DNA from: an uncultured Clostridia bacterium
GTDB lineage: Bacteria; Bacillota; Clostridia; UMGS1810
Assembly: GCA_934500875.1 (NCBI GenBank)
Contig: CAKSTL010000002.1
Span: 124,001 to 188,000, forward strand
Direction: 5' to 3'
Length of the DNA: 64,000 nucleotides
Shown here: positions 61,255-64,000 of the stretch, one piece after another
How the letters are laid out: the number at the start of each line of letters is the position of its first letter
How positions within the stretch are numbered: position 1 is the stretch's first letter
Notes under the pieces: model-generated
Database searches by the model: none
What the model saw: only the letters and a program-made list of their open reading frames with translations
Told to the model about the DNA's origin: nothing
Program-made: the position numbers and the translations under genes

Positions 61255-62709
61255 TTGAGGCTTACTGACCTTATTAAAGATTTAAACATTTTAAAAATTA
61301 ACGGAAATTCCGATATCGGTATAAACAAAATAGAATACGACTCAAGAAAGGTTACGCAAAACGACGTTTTTGTTGCGGTAAGAGGTTATAAAACCGACGG
61401 TCACAAATACATTGAGCAGGCGGTTAAAAACGGCGCTGCGGCGGTTATTGCCGAGGAGCATACCGAAAATATCAAAGTGTGCGAAATTATTGTTGACAAC
61501 ACAAGACGTGCGCTGTCGGCTGCCGCTGCTGCGTATTACGGCGAGCCGGCAAAGAAAATGAAGCTTATCGGCATAACCGGCACAAACGGAAAAACCACAA
61601 CCACGTATCTTGTAAAATCCATACTCGAATTTGCGGGTCACAAAGTGGGGCTTATAGGCACAAACCAAAATATGATTGGCGCAAACGTTATGCCGACAGA
61701 GCACACAACTCCCGAATCGCTTGAGCTGCAAAAGCTTTTTGCGGATATGGTATCGTCAGGCGTTGAATACTGCGTTATGGAGGTTTCGTCGCACTCGCTC
61801 TGTCTTGACAGAGTTTATGGCAATCCGTTTTATATCGGCGCATTTACAAACCTTACGCAGGACCATCTTGATTTTCACAAGACTATGAACGAATACGCAA
61901 AGGCAAAGTCAATTTTGTTTACAATGTGCGAAAGAGCGGTTGTCAATGCGGACGATTCTTATGTGAAAGAGGTTTTGGGCGGCGCAGGCTGCAAGGTTGT
62001 TAAATACGGCATTGATAAAAAGAGTGATATTTGCGCAAAAAATATAAAATACAATCAAAGAGGAGTGCTCTTTGAGGTTGAAACACCGTTCGGAAATGAA
62101 AATATCCGCCTTGACATACCCGGAAGATTTTCGGTTTACAATGCGCTTTGCGCCATAGGCATATGCCAGGCGACGGGGATAGGAATTTCGGACATTGCAA
62201 AGGCTCTTATCCTTGCAAAGGGCGTTAAGGGGAGGGCAGAGGTTGTAAATATTCCCACAGATTACACTGTTATGATTGACTATGCCCACACGCCCGACGG
62301 ATTGGAAAATATTATAAAAACCGTAAAAGGCTTTTCAAAGGGAAGAGTTATAACCGTTTTCGGCTGCGGCGGCGACAGAGATGCGGCAAAACGTCCCAAA
62401 ATGGGCAAAATTGCGGGCGAGCTTTCTGATTTTTGCGTTGTTACAAGCGATAATCCGAGAACGGAAAATCCGCAGCTGATTATAGACGATATACTAAAGG
62501 GTATGACGGAATTTAAAGAAAAATATACTGCAATATGCGACCGCACCGAGGCTATTGAATATGCAATGCGCTTTGCAAAGGCAAACGATGTGATAATTCT
62601 TGCGGGAAAAGGTCACGAAACATACCAGATTTTGAAGGATAAAACAATCCACTATGACGAACGTGAAATTGTAAGGGATATTTTGGCAAAAATAAATTCG
62701 GAGGCTTAA
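61255..62709 (+). CDS. murE: UDP-MurNAc-tripeptide synthetase (meso-DAP adding)
   Basis: 484 residues from TTG 61255 (AAAGGGTG 8 bp upstream). Adds the third amino acid to the stem peptide. P-loop GITGTNGKTTTTYL; TTPESLELQ; EVSSHSLCLDRV; DYAHTPDGLENI; and the DNPR motif (TSDNPRTENP), which in this family marks meso-diaminopimelate rather than lysine as substrate. Confidence 0.95.
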   Translation: MRLTDLIKDLNILKINGNSDIGINKIEYDSRKVTQNDVFVAVRGYKTDGHKYIEQAVKNGAAAVIAEEHTENIKVCEIIVDNTRRALSAAAAAYYGEPAKKMKLIGITGTNGKTTTTYLVKSILEFAGHKVGLIGTNQNMIGANVMPTEHTTPESLELQKLFADMVSSGVEYCVMEVSSHSLCLDRVYGNPFYIGAFTNLTQDHLDFHKTMNEYAKAKSILFTMCERAVVNADDSYVKEVLGGAGCKVVKYGIDKKSDICAKNIKYNQRGVLFEVETPFGNENIRLDIPGRFSVYNALCAIGICQATGIGISDIAKALILAKGVKGRAEVVNIPTDYTVMIDYAHTPDGLENIIKTVKGFSKGRVITVFGCGGDRDAAKRPKMGKIAGELSDFCVVTSDNPRTENPQLIIDDILKGMTEFKEKYTAICDRTEAIEYAMRFAKANDVIILAGKGHETYQILKDKTIHYDEREIVRDILAKINSEA

Positions 62710-64000
62710 ATGCTTGCAAATATAGAGAATTTTTCTGTTTCAAAAATCTTAAAATCTACCGGCGGTACACTTATTTTCGGCAGTGCGGACGAAGGCGTTC
62801 TGAGCATAAGCACCGATAGCCGTGAAATAGGAGATAAGTGTTTGTATATCCCGATAAAGGGCGAAAAATTTGACGGCCACACCTTTTTGGAGGGTGCGTT
62901 AAAAAACGGCGCAGAAGGCTATCTTACGCAGAATGACGATATCGTTAAAGGATACGGATTCGGCATAAGGGTGAAAGATACAAAAAAGGCGCTGGGCGAT
63001 ATTGCCGCCGCTTACAGAGGAGGATTTTGCGCAGACGTTGTTGCGCTTACAGGAAGCGTGGGAAAAACCACAACAAAAGAATTTATTGCGTCTGTTTTGT
63101 CGAGGCGCTTTAACACGGTAAAAACAAAGGCGAATTACAACAATGATATAGGGCTGCCGTTTACGCTGTTTTCAATCGGCGCCGATACGCAAAAGGCTGT
63201 TGTTGAAATGGGAATGAGCAATTTTAAAGAGATTTCGTATCTTACAAATATTGCACGTCCCGATGCGGCTGTTATCACAAATATCGGCACGTCGCACATT
63301 GAGTTTTTGAAAAGCCGTGAGGGAATTTTAAAGGCAAAGTGCGAAATTTTTGAGGGTCTTAAAGAGGGCGGAACCGCTTTTTTGAACGGCGACGACGACC
63401 TTTTGCAGACTCTTTCGGGAAAACTTGGATTTAAAACCGTATTTTTCGGCATTGACAACAAAAAATGCGATATCTGCGCCGAAAATGTGAAGCTTTATCC
63501 TTTAAAAACCGAGTTTGAAATTTCGGGACAAAAGTTTGAAATCAATATTCCCGGCAGGCACAATGTGTATAACGCTCTGTGCGCTTACGCTGTCGGAAAA
63601 ATGTACGGTATGACGGATGAAGAGATACGAAAAGGTCTTTTGGATTACAAAAACGACGGCATACGTCAGAGCATTATTGAAATAAACGGCGCAAAGATTT
63701 TGAACGACTGCTACAATTCGTCGCTTCAGGCGGCAATGTCGGCGATAGACGTTTTAAAAAAGCTTTCGGACGGCAAAAAAATTGCGGTTCTCGGCGATAT
63801 GGCGGAGCTTGGCGATATGAGCGAGGAATGTCACAGAAAGCTCGGCGCATATTTTGCGTCCTGCGGCTGCGACGTGCTTATAACAGTCGGAAATGAGGCG
63901 AAATTTATTGCCGACGAGGCAAAAAAGTGCGGCGTGAGCGAAAAAAACGTTCACTCTTTTGACAACAATTCGGACGCAGCATTGTGTCTTAAGGGCATTT
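62710..64000 (+). CDS. murF: UDP-MurNAc-tripeptide--D-Ala-D-Ala ligase (3' end outside window)
   Basis: At least 430 residues; frame open to the right edge. Starts with ATG 62710, which directly abuts the murE stop, with GGAGG upstream. Mur-ligase motifs: STDSREI, ALTGSVGKTTTKEFI, NYNNDIGLPFTLF, EMGMSNFKEI, NIGTSHIEFL, GRHNVYNALCA, DCYNSSLQAAMSA, VLGDMAELGD. Completes the UDP-MurNAc-pentapeptide. Next genes are expected to be mraY and murD. Confidence 0.95.
   Translation, partial: MLANIENFSVSKILKSTGGTLIFGSADEGVLSISTDSREIGDKCLYIPIKGEKFDGHTFLEGALKNGAEGYLTQNDDIVKGYGFGIRVKDTKKALGDIAAAYRGGFCADVVALTGSVGKTTTKEFIASVLSRRFNTVKTKANYNNDIGLPFTLFSIGADTQKAVVEMGMSNFKEISYLTNIARPDAAVITNIGTSHIEFLKSREGILKAKCEIFEGLKEGGTAFLNGDDDLLQTLSGKLGFKTVFFGIDNKKCDICAENVKLYPLKTEFEISGQKFEINIPGRHNVYNALCAYAVGKMYGMTDEEIRKGLLDYKNDGIRQSIIEINGAKILNDCYNSSLQAAMSAIDVLKKLSDGKKIAVLGDMAELGDMSEECHRKLGAYFASCGCDVLITVGNEAKFIADEAKKCGVSEKNVHSFDNNSDAALCLKGI

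Overview
The window looks like a chromosomal segment of a Gram-positive, anaerobic Clostridia-type bacterium of moderate GC (low to mid 40s by eye). The signs are SLH (S-layer) surface proteins, an LplB/LplC-type sugar transporter, the Firmicutes gene order glmU-prs-pth-mfd-prsA, ZTP and TPP riboswitches, a MraZ-led division cluster, consensus sigma-A promoters and many TTG/GTG starts. A gut, plant-polysaccharide-degrading lineage such as Monoglobales is a guess only.

Layout. (1) 1-14.2 kb, plus strand: an operon with two CUT1 sugar-ABC permeases (the first cut by the window edge), then six large secreted proteins: two paralogous DUF4832-type putative glycosidases, two SLH proteins and two small jelly-roll-like paralogs. 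It looks like a surface glycan-handling locus. (2) 14.3-22.6 kb, minus strand: a sodium:solute symporter, a TetR regulator, an MMPL/RND exporter and a 1200-residue GLUG/coiled-coil membrane-anchored protein. The exporter promoter carries a palindrome that fills its spacer. (3) 22.8-24.2 kb: uronate isomerase uxaC, divergent from the symporter. (4) 24.2-29.2 kb, minus: metF, a methionine-synthase reactivation-domain gene, metH and an AEC permease, behind a consensus promoter with a very short leader. (5) 29.3-37.0 kb, minus: glmU-prs-pth-mfd-prsA housekeeping block. (6) 37.2-50.5 kb, plus: a nearly complete purine operon under a ZTP riboswitch/terminator: purE-C-F-M-N-O-H(AICAR transformylase only)-D-L, then fhs. 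Neither purK nor purB is present here. (7) 50.5-53.2 kb: a GH94-type phosphorylase gene broken by a 278-bp MITE-like element; removing the element restores the reading frame. (8) 53.3-54.7 kb, minus: an AraC/GyrI-like regulator and tRNA genes for Met, Glu and Ser. (9) 54.8-56.7 kb: an orphan holin/amidase pair, then a TPP riboswitch and thiT. (10) 56.7-64 kb: the dcw cluster mraZ-rsmH-ftsL-PBP-murE-murF, with MraZ boxes at the promoter; murF runs off the right edge.

How the genes work together. The purine operon pairs each one-carbon-using enzyme (PurN and the AICAR transformylase) with Fhs, which makes 10-formyl-THF, and the ZTP switch senses shortage of that cofactor. metF and metH draw on the same folate pool. 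The surface operon probably captures and trims an extracellular polysaccharide for the adjacent ABC importer, and uxaC with its divergent symporter suggests uronate use. The least described parts are the twin-DUF4832 surface operon and the MMPL exporter translationally coupled to a GLUG/coiled-coil protein.
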